A stretch of 64,000 bases of DNA. Source: Sindora glabra. Its lineage: Eukaryota > Streptophyta > Magnoliopsida > Fabales > Fabaceae. Where the stretch lies: the NCBI GenBank assembly GCA_020226215.1, contig CM035225.1, positions 17,991,868-18,055,867 of the forward strand, in the 5' to 3' direction. The notes under the pieces were generated by a model, which worked only from the letters and a program-made list of their open reading frames with translations, ran no database searches and was not told where the DNA came from. A program made the position numbers and the translations under genes. Shown here piece by piece: positions 23,560 through 34,496 of this stretch. How positions within the stretch are numbered: the first letter of the stretch is position 1; each line of letters starts with the position of its first letter.

Positions 23560-24805
23560 ATTTGGTCTCAATTTTGTGACTTCAAGTAATTCAGCAAGAC
23601 AATTTCATTCAAACCCAGCTTGGTTATCTAGCAAAAATTTTTTAGGGTCTTTTATATTATTTTCCTAATGAATTTTGTGATGCCTTAAATGTTTGAAAAC
23701 TTATAGTGATATGGTGATTCCAAAAATAATTAGATTGAAATTATATTATCTTATCCATTTAAAATTGGATCATATCCATTGTATAAATCTTTCATAATTT
23801 TAATCTAACAATTTTAAAGTTAGTTATGCCATCTAGAATTTTGATACCCCAAAAGTACTATAATAAGCATTTGTTTTTCTATATAAATTGAAGTTCAAGC
23901 AAATAAAAGAAAGAAAGTAATTAATCTAGCACAATGGAAAATGAAAAATAAGCTCATATTACAAAAATAACTTCTTTAAACATCATATTCTTAGTTTAGT
24001 GCAAAGGCTCATGGTCTAAATTAATTGTTTGGGCATTGCATGCCTCTATCTGTTAGATACAATGATTATGTGAGATTTGTATTGGATGATTAAAAAATCC
24101 ACTTAGTGGCGTAAAAACTACAAATGGTGAGTTATATAGCAAATAAACATGAAATTTTTGTTTCAAGTAGAAAAAGATTACTTCAAAAAACAAATTTACA
24201 TATAAAATTAGTATGCTTTTGGTTAAACACACCAATGAAATACAATCATCAAGCCTTCTCTTAATTGCTTCTCAGTCTCTTTCACATAATCTTTTATCAA
24301 TCACTTGAAAATTTCTTGTGGTTTTATTTCACAAGTTTGTAGTTAATATGAAACTAGACAATAGAATTTTATAAATAATATGAATCATAAATGTTGCTTT
24401 CAATTTTTCCCTTGCCCTATTTTGTTTAATCAATTTCCTTTCCTCTAATGGACATTTGGCAAATGACTTCTTCTCCCTCGCTATGGCAAACACAAAGGTT
24501 TTGCAAGTCCATCAAACCAATTTTCATTTATTCTATTTGAACAAGTCTCTTCTCTTTCATAAGTCTCATGATTAGCTCATTTAAATTGTAGTAATCAATT
24601 TTCATTATCAAAATAACTATCCAAGAAAATTTAAAGATAGATAAAATTGAGGTTATAATTCTTGAATTTTAGAATTTCATGGAGATATCACCAAGATTAT
24701 CTACCAATGAAATAGACTTGGTTATGATACATAAAACTGGATAACTAATTACAACTATCAAAATTCACATCCCACTTATTTTAAAAGATAACAAATGTAA
24801 TAATG
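23560..24805 (-). other. LecRK 3' flank plus remnant of a lost neighbour's 5' flank
   Basis: The stretch 23560-23700 matches the far-upstream flank of pseudogenes 1 and 2 ('ggtctcaatt(t/c)', 'gacttcaagt', 'caagacaat', 'agggtctttt'). The stretch 23990-24800 is the 3' flank of the intact LecRK, related to those of the other family members. The join shows that a minus-strand LecRK once lay just to the left of this one. Confidence 0.55.
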
Positions 24806-26944
24806 CTAAATAGTGTGTAAAAGTGCAGCAGAAGCAGAACTTGTTGAGGAAGAGGTGAACTGGGATGAGCTAGTGTATCCACTATTCTTTGAAGACGGAG
24901 TTACATTATTCTCAATCTCAAAGGAGTAAGCACCAATGGACAATGAAGATGATGATGTAGTGGTTGGAGGAGGAAGATAGGTTGGTACAGGCATCTTTTC
25001 TGGGAGTACGGGCAATGGAGCTTCAAAGTTAAGCACATGAATTACTTGTCTTATTGAAGGCCTTAGCATGAAATCTGGATGAGCACACCAAAGGCCAACC
25101 ACCATAAGACGTTCCATTTGCTGAATGTCAAATTCTCCATTTAGCTTGGGGTCTGCTGCATTAAGTAACTTCTCCATACCATAAAGCTCCCAAACCCACT
25201 CCACTAGTCTTACCTGACCTTTCTTATCTCTAAGGTTAATGGGTTTTCTCCCACAAGTTATCTCTAATGCAACAACACCAAAACTAAATATGTCAGATTC
25301 CTTACTGGCCTTACCTGTAATAATGCATTCAGGGGCCATATAGCCCATAGTCCCAGCTGCAATGGTGGTTTGTGACCCTTTTCCATGATCAACCAACCTA
25401 GCTAATCCAAAATCTCCAAGCTTAGCATTAAAATCTGAATCCAACATGATATTACTTGATTTGATATCCCTATGCAATACGCACTGTTCCCATAATTCTT
25501 GCAAGTAAAGTAATGCAAAAGCTAAGCCTTGAGCAATATTATACCTTACCTGCCATGTCAAGAAGCTATGTTCTTCAAAAAGATGGAAATCAAGACTGCG
25601 ATTTGGCATGAACTCATATACTAGTAGGAGATCACTATTTTGATGGCACCAACCAATGAGTTGCACTAAATTCTTGTGCCTTAGTTGGCTAATAACCTTC
25701 ACCTCAGTTGCATATTCTTTTATCCCTTGTTCAGATCCTCTTGATACTCTCTTGATCGCAACAAAAGAGTTTGAGTCTTTTAGAAAACCTCTATAGACAC
25801 CTCCAAAGCCTCCTTGTCCAAGCTTGTCCACCTCTGCAAAGTTGTTTGTTGCACTCACCAATTCACTGTAGGGAAACCTCTTCGGGCCAGTGCCCTTTTC
25901 AAATTCCTCATCTAAGTTCGGATAAAAAACAAACTGCTCCTCCTTGGTGGCCTTCTTGTTCGATCGTAGAAACCAGACACATCCTATGAAACCGAAGAAA
26001 AGACACAATCCAATTGCTAGCCCGACCCACAACCCTATCTTGCTTCCTTTTTTAGGTGGAGGCTGAGGTGAAGTTGTAACTGTGGGTGTGGGACTCAATG
26101 TACTCTCATCTGGTAAAGTTGAACCCAGTAACCATGATTTTAGATTATGCATCTCAGTATTGCCTCCTGTTGATGCAGAGAAGCCAACAATAACCCACTC
26201 TGGTAAAGATCTTAAATCTACTTGATACCATAGGTACTGTAGGCCTTCTTGAGTCATGGATCCATTAAAAGCAACACTAAGATTATGCGTACTAGAATCG
26301 TAATCAATTCTGGCATAATAATTCTTGTTCTCATCAGAAATATTCATATTCCACGGCTCAGTTTTGCTAGAATTAACAGAGTTAATGTCAATACCTACAT
26401 GATGATACACATTATAATCTGGATCTATCCCTTCATTGGGAAAGGTGTCAAACTCCACTGCCACAAATTGATACTTGCTTGAATTCAAAGTCTTGTTTGT
26501 ATCAGAGCCAAGGGGAATGCCAAGGTTGGCTTGATTTGCCAGACTTATGTTAAATTTGAGTCTTGGGTCTGCAAGAAAGAATGTCATGCCATCCCCATAA
26601 TAGTTATCTGCTGCATAAATCTGGAAAGTGAACTCTGTAGTGAAGTCTGTAAGTCTCTTTGAGTCCCAAAGGCGCATCGGCTTCGAATTTATAACCCAAC
26701 CGGCGCTTAATTGCCTTGATGCATATGCATTAATTGTTGTGATTTGCACCGAGTTTGAACTTGGGTCGATGGTAGCATCCCCTGTCCGGTTAACAATGGA
26801 ATCATTGAACACAGGGTAATTAAAGGATAGTGGAGAAGCTGGCCATGGGGAGGTGATTATTATTGTTAAGATGAAAAAGATGGTTGTCCTTGAACCATCA
26901 GCAAAGAGAGTTGGTGCTTGAAGACGGATTTGCTTAACAGCCAT
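24806..26944 (-). CDS. L-type lectin-domain receptor-like kinase, intact
   Basis: Single exon, 712 residues, ATG at 26944, TAG at 24806-24808. It is a plasma-membrane receptor kinase of the L-type LecRK family, most like the IX-type branch, which works in pathogen sensing and cell-death signalling. Residues about 20-37 are the signal segment. The lectin domain spans about 39-272, with DGMTFFLA at 118-125 and E164/D166 of the metal site (VAVEFDTF). It has about nine N-glycosylation sites. A proline-rich stalk (285-300) precedes the membrane segment (304-325). The kinase domain (about 371-640) has loop GQGGFGGVY (376-384), lysine K398, glutamate E414, HRDIKSSN (491-498, RD type), DFG (511-513) and APE (537-539). 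A Ser/Thr-rich tail ends the protein. All catalytic residues are present. The start is supported by the matching MAVK start of pseudogene 1. A Mutator-like element lies just upstream. Confidence 0.95.
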   Translation of the reverse strand: MAVKQIRLQAPTLFADGSRTTIFFILTIIITSPWPASPLSFNYPVFNDSIVNRTGDATIDPSSNSVQITTINAYASRQLSAGWVINSKPMRLWDSKRLTDFTTEFTFQIYAADNYYGDGMTFFLADPRLKFNISLANQANLGIPLGSDTNKTLNSSKYQFVAVEFDTFPNEGIDPDYNVYHHVGIDINSVNSSKTEPWNMNISDENKNYYARIDYDSSTHNLSVAFNGSMTQEGLQYLWYQVDLRSLPEWVIVGFSASTGGNTEMHNLKSWLLGSTLPDESTLSPTPTVTTSPQPPPKKGSKIGLWVGLAIGLCLFFGFIGCVWFLRSNKKATKEEQFVFYPNLDEEFEKGTGPKRFPYSELVSATNNFAEVDKLGQGGFGGVYRGFLKDSNSFVAIKRVSRGSEQGIKEYATEVKVISQLRHKNLVQLIGWCHQNSDLLLVYEFMPNRSLDFHLFEEHSFLTWQVRYNIAQGLAFALLYLQELWEQCVLHRDIKSSNIMLDSDFNAKLGDFGLARLVDHGKGSQTTIAAGTMGYMAPECIITGKASKESDIFSFGVVALEITCGRKPINLRDKKGQVRLVEWVWELYGMEKLLNAADPKLNGEFDIQQMERLMVVGLWCAHPDFMLRPSIRQVIHVLNFEAPLPVLPEKMPVPTYLPPPTTTSSSSLSIGAYSFEIENNVTPSSKNSGYTSSSQFTSSSTSSASAALLHTI

Positions 26945-27218
26945 GGTTGGATTGGATACTGTGGTCTGGGCAAAAGAAAAAAGTCACATACTTTTGGAGT
27001 CTATTTTCTGTCCTGAGCCAGCTGTAGACTGTACCCGAATTAAACCACAATTTCAAAATTTATGGCCAGCTGTCTTTATTGTCGTGGCTTGTTCTCACAA
27101 TCTCATTGACTATTTCAACGTGAGAGTGAGACCTTCTCTGAAATCGGATATTCAAACCAGTAGTAACAGGATTGAACCACCATTGTTGCGTCGGCATGGA
27201 TTTATTCATTGTCGGACT
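26945..27218 (-). promoter_or_regulatory. Proximal promoter and 5' leader of the intact LecRK
   Basis: Only about 274 bp separate the ATG from the target duplication of the MULE at 27228-29789. The composition is balanced, unlike the AT-rich surroundings. No convincing TATA box is seen on the minus strand, so the native core promoter may be TATA-less or may lie partly beyond the insertion, at 29799 and above. Confidence 0.5.
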
Positions 27219-28444
27219 GGTAGTTAAGGCCAGGACTTCCATCCCCCAGACGCAAGTGGGGATGGAAACCCCGGACAGGTGGCGAACTAATGGTCATCGT
27301 TTGCAGTTGAATAATATATGCGAGAGGCAGAGCGTTATTTTTTCCATGTCAGATCAAGCCTCGTGAATGATATATATTAAAAATTGATTTGATAACAAGC
27401 ACACTAGCATGCTTTTTTATATTTTCTTTTTTATTGATTTTTAATATTATTATTTATTGAAATTAAATTAGATAAAAATTTATTTAAAATTAATTTTTTA
27501 GCTTCCAAATAAATTCTTACTTTAAGCATTACATATAATTAATATTTTAAAATTTTTATCACAAAATATTAAAATTTTATATAAATTTAAAATTAGTCTT
27601 AATTATGACTGAAATTTTTATGCATTAAAATTTTAAATCATATATATATATACACACACACACTCAGACACGCATAAGTCTAAAAAATTACATTAAATTT
27701 CCACCATTAATTTTAACACCGTCTATTAGTTATAAAAAAGATAATTTAAAAATAAAATTTTTATTTAATGGAGAGAGAATAGATAGAACATAGATTTATT
27801 AATTCTTATAATAACTCCTTTATTTCAATTTTTTATAAAAATTTTATTTCTATTTTTTATAAAAATTTAAACTTTTTATCAACAAATCGTTTTATTTTTT
27901 TCTAAAAAATAGATTATATAAAACATATTTATTAAGATAAAAAAATATTGTTGTTATCAATTTAAAATGTAATCATCAAATAGTGTTGTTTAAACTTTGA
28001 TAATTAATAAATTACTTTTTTATATATGAATCATTTTTTATTGTTGATAAATAATTTTTTAATTGAATATAAGCAGTCAAGTTTTGCGTGATAATCCAAA
28101 ATAGTAAAGTAGGATTATAAAATATTTTCAATATAGAAATTTTTTTAAGGTTAATAACATATTTGTAATTAATTATAAAATATGAATATATTATAAAAAA
28201 TTATAAAAATATGTATGAATTTATTAAAGTATATAATGATATACAAGGATCAACAAAAATTTGATTACTTTCTTCATGTTCGAATCTTAACAAACAGAAA
28301 TTAATACTAACATTTTGTTTAATTTATTTATTTAGTTATTCATATCATATTTTAGTAAATGAAGATTTAAATTTTACGTGTGATAGTTTAAGATAATAAA
28401 GGATGATTAAAAAATAAAAATTGACTCTAAGAAAAAGATATTTA

Positions 28445-28750
28445 CCTTTTTTTCATTTCTTTTTATCTATCATATTTTGAAAAAAAATTATCTATTATTT
28501 TAGAACTTTGATTAAATATTAAATATTATTTTCAAGTTTATATTTTTTATTAATAAATAATTTATTATTTTACATTCTCAACTCATTTATATTTATTTTA
28601 TTATATTTCTATCTCTATTTTTTATTACCCAAAACTTTGTACATAAAGGGTATTATTAAAAGTTTAATAAAAATAAATAAATTAAATCACTTTTTTAATA
28701 TTTATAAAATATGGTAAATACGATAGATAAAAAAGAATGGGGAGAGTAAT
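28445..28750. mobile_element. Stowaway-like MITE, copy 3, nested in the MULE
   Basis: A diverged relative of 10437-10721 and 34018-34338: 'tttttatctatcatattttg' at the left, 'ttgtacataaagggtatta' and 'aataaataaattaaatcac' in the middle, and 'gatagataaaaaagaatgg' at the right. The ends are inverted relative to each other and bounded by TA. Confidence 0.55.
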
Positions 28751-28884
28751 AAATATGTATTCCACTTATTCTCTTTCTTTATTAAAAGAAAATTTTATTT
28801 TTAAATTACTTTCTTTATATTCATTATATGGGGTTAGAATCAATGATGTAGATCTGATGTAAGTCTTTTATCCTTGCATTAGTA

Positions 28885-29125
28885 TCAATTAATTCTCTCC
28901 CATTCAAAAATAATAAAATAACAAAAGGTATTATAATTAATGTATCCCTATTAATAACTACTTTAATTAATAAGTGCATTTTTTACAAAAATGAGTGAGA
29001 ATAAATAAATTGATTTAAATATTGTAAATTAATATTTTTTATTAAAATTATTTAAAAATTTTTTATTATATTATTATTAAATTAATAATATAATTTTTGT
29101 TCAAATGTAAAAGTTGAGATATATT
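28885..29125. mobile_element. MITE-like element nested in the MULE
   Basis: Related to 10815-11105: the right part 'attattaaattaataatataat', then 'ttgttcaaatg' and 'gttgagat', matches that copy in order. Its own left end ('ctcccattcaaaaata') is the rough complement of the right end. Confidence 0.4.
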
Positions 29126-29798
29126 ACATGATTTAAAATTTTAATGCATAAAAATTTTTGAATCGTAATCAAGAATAATTTTAAATTTATATAAAATTTT
29201 AATATTTTATGATAAAAATTTTAAACTATTGATTACATGCAATACTTAAAAAAAGGATTTATTCAAATGTTAGTAGATTGAAAATTAATTTTAAATAAAT
29301 TTTTAACTATCTTAATTTGAAAAAATAACAATAATATTGAAGTCCAATAAAAATTATTGAAAAATATAAAAAAATAAAATTATTAATTCTTTAATTATTT
29401 TTTAAATGAGAAAAATATAAAAATGAAGTCTGTCAATCTACATGTCGTGAAATCAAATTTTAATATGTTTAATTAACTTGGTTTGATAAAAGAAGAAAAT
29501 AATCTGCTTTTGATATACAATAAAAAAGAAGGGCCATTAGGTGACTACTTGCCATGGGCCACTAATTTCTTAATTATTATTTAAATAGAAAATATAAAAA
29601 AAGTATGTCAGTCTGCTTGTTATCAAATCAAATTTTAATATACATCATTCAGGAGGCTTGATTTGACATGGAGAAAATAATCCTCTACCTCTCGCATATA
29701 TTATTTAACTACAAACGACGGCCATTAATTCGCCCCCTGTCCTGGGTTTCCAATCCCCCACTTGTGTCCAGGGGATGGAAGTCCTGGCCGGTAGTTAA

Positions 29799-30090
29799 CT
29801 CATTACATTGGTTTTACTTAAAAATCAGTTGATAAATATAACTGTTAGTTGATATTACATTATATTAATTTATTTAATTAATTAATTATATTAATTATTT
29901 GAATAAAAATATTTAATAAAATTAATTATTTATATTAGTTATTTGTATATAAAATAATAAATAAGTGTATAAATATATTTTATAAATTATTTAAATATTT
30001 TTTATTTTAATATTTTAAAATTTATATATTATTTAATAAATTAAATTTTTTATAAAAAATATATTATTATAATTTATTATGAATAATATT
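29799..30090. other. AT-rich spacer between MULE and tandem array
   Basis: No feature seen. Before the MULE inserted, this would have been the continuation of the LecRK upstream region. Confidence 0.4.
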
Positions 30091-32440
30091 TCTATTCTTT
30101 AATACTTCTTATTATAATTTATTTTAACAATTTATTTTCATTTCCTTTTTCTTTTATCCATTTTCTATCTCTTTCTGTTGTCTCAGTTAAAAATAAAAAA
30201 ATAAAATTTAAATACTTTCTTAACTTATTTTTTTCATTTATGATTGTAGTTTTGTAGCTAAATAAATTCTATCTTATTTATTTTAATGAACATCCTCATT
30301 TTTCCTAAAATTAATAATAATTTTAAAAAAATAATTTTTAAAAATAATTTTTAACAGTTTAAGTATCTGACATCAATATCTACTTAAGAATCTTTTGATC
30401 AAACTTAATCATGCAAGGGAAAGGGGATTGGAATTTTCATTTTCATATTTGATTAAAAAAAATCATTTTCTTACATTACTTTTTCTTATTGTAGTTAACC
30501 TCAAGTCAAATAATTTCGATTCTACCCAATTTCTTAAAGAATTTATTCCCTTTATTTTGAACTTTTATTTATAATAAAATAATAATAATAATAATAATAA
30601 TAAAATTATGCGTATAATAATAATAATAATAATAGTAATAATAATAATAATAATATAGTTTGATTCAACAATTGGAAAAAAAAAAAGATTGATTTCCCTC
30701 GATGAACCACACAATAACAAAGGGGAATTACGAAAAACTTTCATTTCCTTTTATTTTCCATTTTTGACTTCGATTCTTTTTACCCCGTGTGGATCCGTCG
30801 GCTTCTTAATACAACATTATAGTCCTTTGGATCAATGGTCAAACATTTGAATTTTGCGCAGACATTTGTGATATTTCTGCTTCAAATTTGAAATGCTTCT
30901 TTGTGAAGGAACGCATAAAATATAAAATAAAACAATTTGGCTTTAAGGATCAAGTAGAATTTGATCATTTCTCTCATTTTAAATTTTTACATGTAAGTTA
31001 ATTTAATTGAAAATATTAAAAATATTCTCTTTTTCTATTCTTTCATACTTTTTATTATAATTTATTTTAAAAATTTATTTTCATTTCCTTTTTCTTTTAT
31101 CCATTTTCTTTCTCTTTCTGTTGTCTCTATTAAAAATAAAAAAATAAATTTTAAATATTTTCTTAACTTATTTTTTTCATTTATTATTATAGTTTTGTAA
31201 CTAAATAAAATTCTTTCTTATTTATTTTAATGAACATCATCATTTTTCTTAAATTTAATAATGATTTTAAAAAAATAATTTTTAACAGTTTAAATATCTG
31301 AGATCAATAGCTACTTAAGAATTTTTTGATCTAATCATATAAGGGAAAGGGGTTTGGAATTTTCATTTTCATATTTGGTTAAAAAAATCATTTTCTTACG
31401 TTATTTTCTCTTATTGGAGTTAATCTCAAGTCAAATAATTTCGATCCTTCCCAATTTCTTAAAGAATTTAATCCCTTTATTTTGAACTTTTATTTATAAT
31501 AATAATAATAAAATTATGCATATAATAATAATAATAATAATATATTTTGATTCAACAATTGGAAAAAAAAAGATTGATTTCCCTCGATGAACCACACAAT
31601 AACAAAGGGGAATTACGAAAAACTTTCGTTTCCTTTTATTTTCCATTTTTGACTTCGATTCTTTTTACCCCGTGTGGATCAGTCGGCTTCTTAATACAAC
31701 ATTATAGTCCTCTGGATCAATGGTCAAACATTTGAATTTTGCGCAGACATTTGTGATATTTCTGCTTCAAATTTGAAATGCTTCTTGGTGAAGGAATGCA
31801 TAAAATATAAAATAAAACAATTTGGCTTTAAGGATCAAGTAGAATTTGATCATTTCTCTCATTTTAAATTTTTACATGTAAGTCAATTTAATTGAAAATA
31901 TTAAAAATATTCTCTTTTTCTATTCTTTCATACTTTTTATTATAATTTATTTTAACAATTTATTTTCATTTCCTTTTTCTTTTATTCATTTTCTTTCTCT
32001 TTCTATTGTCTCTCTTAAAAATAAAAAAAATAAATTTTAAATATTTTCTTAACTTATTTTTTTCATTTATTATTGTAGTTTTGTAACTAAATAAAATTCT
32101 TTCTTATTTATTTTAATGAAAATCCTCATTTTTCTTAAATTTAATAATGATTTTAAAAAGATAGTTTTTAAAAATAATTTTTAACAATTTAAATATCTGA
32201 GATCAATAGCTACTTAAGAATCTTTTGGTCGAACTTAATCATGTAAGGGAAAGGGGTTTGGAATTTTCATTTTCATATTTGATTAAAAAAAATTATTTTC
32301 TTACCTTATTTTCTCTTATTGGAGTTAAACTCAAGTCAAATAATTTCGATCCTTCCCAATTTCTTAAAGAATTTAATCCCTTTATTTTGAACTTTTATTT
32401 ATAATAAAATAATAATAATAATAATAAAATTATGCGTACA

Positions 32441-32471
<31 letters not shown>

Positions 32472-33360
32472 AGTTTGATTGAACAAATGAAAAAAAAAAG
32501 GATTGACTTCCCTCGATGAACCACACAATAGCAAAGGGAATTACGAAAAACTTTCGTTTCCCTTTATTTTCCATTTTTGAATTAGATTCTTTTTACCCCG
32601 TGTGGATCAGTCGGCTTCTTAATACAACATTATAGTCCTTTGGATCAACGGTCAAACATTTGAATTTTGCGCAGACATTTTTGATATTTCTGCTTCAAAT
32701 TTGAAATGCTTCTTTGTGAAGGAATGCATAAAATATAAAATAAAACAATTTGGCTTTAAGGATCAAGTAGAATTTGATCATTTCTCTCATTTTAAATTTT
32801 TACATGTAAGTCAATTTAATTGAAAATATTAAAAATATTCTCTTTTTCTATTCTTTCATACTTTTTATTATAATTTATTTTAACAATTTATTTTCATTTC
32901 CTTTTTATTTTATCCATTTTCTTTCTCTTTCTGTTGTCTCTATTAGAAATAAAAAAATAAATTTTAAATATTTTCTTAACTTATTTTTTTCATTTATTAT
33001 TGTAGTTTTGTAACTAAATAAAATTCTTTCTTATTTATTTTAATGAACATCCTCATTTTTCTTAAATTTAATAATGATTTTAAAAACATAGTTTTTAAAA
33101 ATGATTTTTAACGGTTTAAATATCTGAGATCAATAGCTACTTAAGAATTTTTTGGTCGAACTTAATCATATAAGGGAAAGGGGCTTGGAATTTTCATTTT
33201 CATATTTGGTTAAAAAAATTCATTTTCTTACGTTATTTTCTCTTATTGGAGTTAACCTCAAGTCAAATAATTTCGATCCTTCCCAATTTCTTAAAGAATT
33301 TAATCCCTTTATTTTGAACTTTTATTTATAATAAAATAATAATAATAATAAAATTATGCG

Positions 33361-33412
<52 letters not shown>

Positions 33413-33723
33413 TAGTTTGATTCAACAATTGGAAGAAAAAAAAGATTGATTTCCCTCGATGAACCACACAATAACAATGGGGAATTACGAAAAACTTTCG
33501 TTTCCTTTTATTTTCCATTTTTGACTTCGATTCTTTTTACCCCGTGTGGATCAGTCGGCTTCTTAATACAACATTATAGTCCTCTGGATCAATGGTCAAA
33601 CATTTGAATTTTGCGCAGACATGTGTGATATTTCTGCTTCAAATTTGAAATGCTTCTTTGTGAAGGAATGCATAAAATATAAAATAAAACAATTTGGCTT
33701 TAAGGATCAAGTAGAATTTGATA
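30091..33723. repeat. Tandem array, four units of about 0.9 kb
   Basis: Four head-to-tail units. The landmark 'ttccctcgatgaaccacaca' occurs at 30693, 31579, 32508 and 33451, giving periods of 886, 929 and 943 bp. Length differences come mostly from an internal (AAT)n or (ATA)n microsatellite in each unit. Each unit also carries 'ccccgtgtggatc(a/c)gtcgg', 'acattatagtcc', 'tttgcgcagacat' and 'ggctttaaggatcaagtaga'. Unit 1 lacks about the first 60 bp, and unit 4 ends abruptly at 'gaatttgataattt'. A frame of 62 codons at 31547-31735 is open in unit 2 only in part and matches nothing I know. The units look young relative to their surroundings. Confidence 0.9.
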
Positions 33724-34017
33724 ATTTCACAATTAGACATATAACATAATTTAAATTGAATTGGGTATGTCTATACCCTTGCGGTTACAGGCCAATTTAA
33801 GCTTTAAATAACTGAAGTCACTAACACAAATTAAATGATATTTATAATAGAAAATTGCATCTTAGTGATTTATAGTTTCACCTTATTTTTCCATTATATT
33901 ATTTTTTTCATTATATTGTAACAGACTCTTTTCGATAACGATTTATACCTAAATTTAAACATATGATTTATTTGCCATCGAAAATAGAATATTCAAAGAA
34001 TAAATTCTAATATATTC

Positions 34018-34338
34018 TACTCCCTTTATTCCTTTTTATTTGTTATATTTTGAAAAAAAAATTATTCCTTTTTATCTGTCATTTTATAATTTTAATGAAA
34101 CATTAAATATTCTTTTTTCAAATTTATCCTTCTCTTTTATTAATAAATACTTTATTATTCTACACTATTAGTCAACTTACATTTATTTCTTTATATTTTT
34201 TCTCTATTTTTAACTATCTTGAATTTTGTGCATAAAGGATAATCTTGTAAAGTTTATTAAAAATAAACAAATACAACTACTTTTTTAATATATCTAAAAT
34301 TAGTTAATAACTATAGATAAATAGAAATGGAAGGAATA
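34018..34338. mobile_element. Stowaway-like MITE, copy 2
   Basis: It shares its core with 10437-10721: 'ttttatctgtcatttta(t/a)aattttaat', 'tttgtgcataaaggataatc' and 'ttgtaaagtttattaaaaataaa'. The ends 'ctccctttattcc' and 'ggaaggaataa' are rough inverse complements. The left end looks partly duplicated ('cctttttat' twice). Confidence 0.6.
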
Positions 34339-34379
34339 ACAAGTATTCTTACCTTTGATGAACAATAGAAAAGTAATAC

Positions 34380-34496
34380 CTCCCCTGCTTGGGAGAGATC
34401 CATGGAGGACCGTAATCTTGGACCACAAGGAAGCCCAATGCGAACTCTGGCTTTCAAAATTTCTGCAGCTCCATGGATCTCTTCCCAGCAGGGGAG
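34380..34496. repeat. Short inverted repeat with a flipped core
   Basis: The arms 34380-34407 and 34469-34496 are inverse complements at 26 of 28 positions. The 61-bp core between them (34408-34468) is the reverse complement of 42583-42647 in the paralogous block, while the sequence to the right of the arm is in the same orientation in both blocks. The core has therefore inverted in one copy. Balanced composition makes it a conspicuous island. Confidence 0.8.

Larger units (their letters stand above)
27228..29789. mobile_element. Non-autonomous Mutator-like element (MULE) with long TIRs
   Basis: The 2562-bp element is flanked by a perfect 9-bp direct repeat GGTAGTTAA (27219-27227 and 29790-29798), the hallmark Mutator target-site length. 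Its termini are inverted repeats starting GGCCAGGACTTCCATCCCC on both sides. The left TIR runs about 27228-27650. The right TIR runs about 29130-29789 and is longer because of an internal duplication near 29400-29640. The arms look roughly 80-85% alike. The interior has no transposase and no captured gene that I recognise, but contains two nested MITE-like elements. It is inserted in the proximal promoter of the LecRK at 24806-26944. Confidence 0.9.

Noticed and set aside
25771..27366. Several plus-strand frames over and beside the intact LecRK
   Set aside because: They are antisense shadows of the kinase and lectin coding sequence, or lie over the promoter and MULE terminus, with no recognisable product.
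31547..31735. A 62-codon frame in the tandem array
   Set aside because: Units 1, 3 and 4 carry differences that interrupt or shift it, and no family is recognised.
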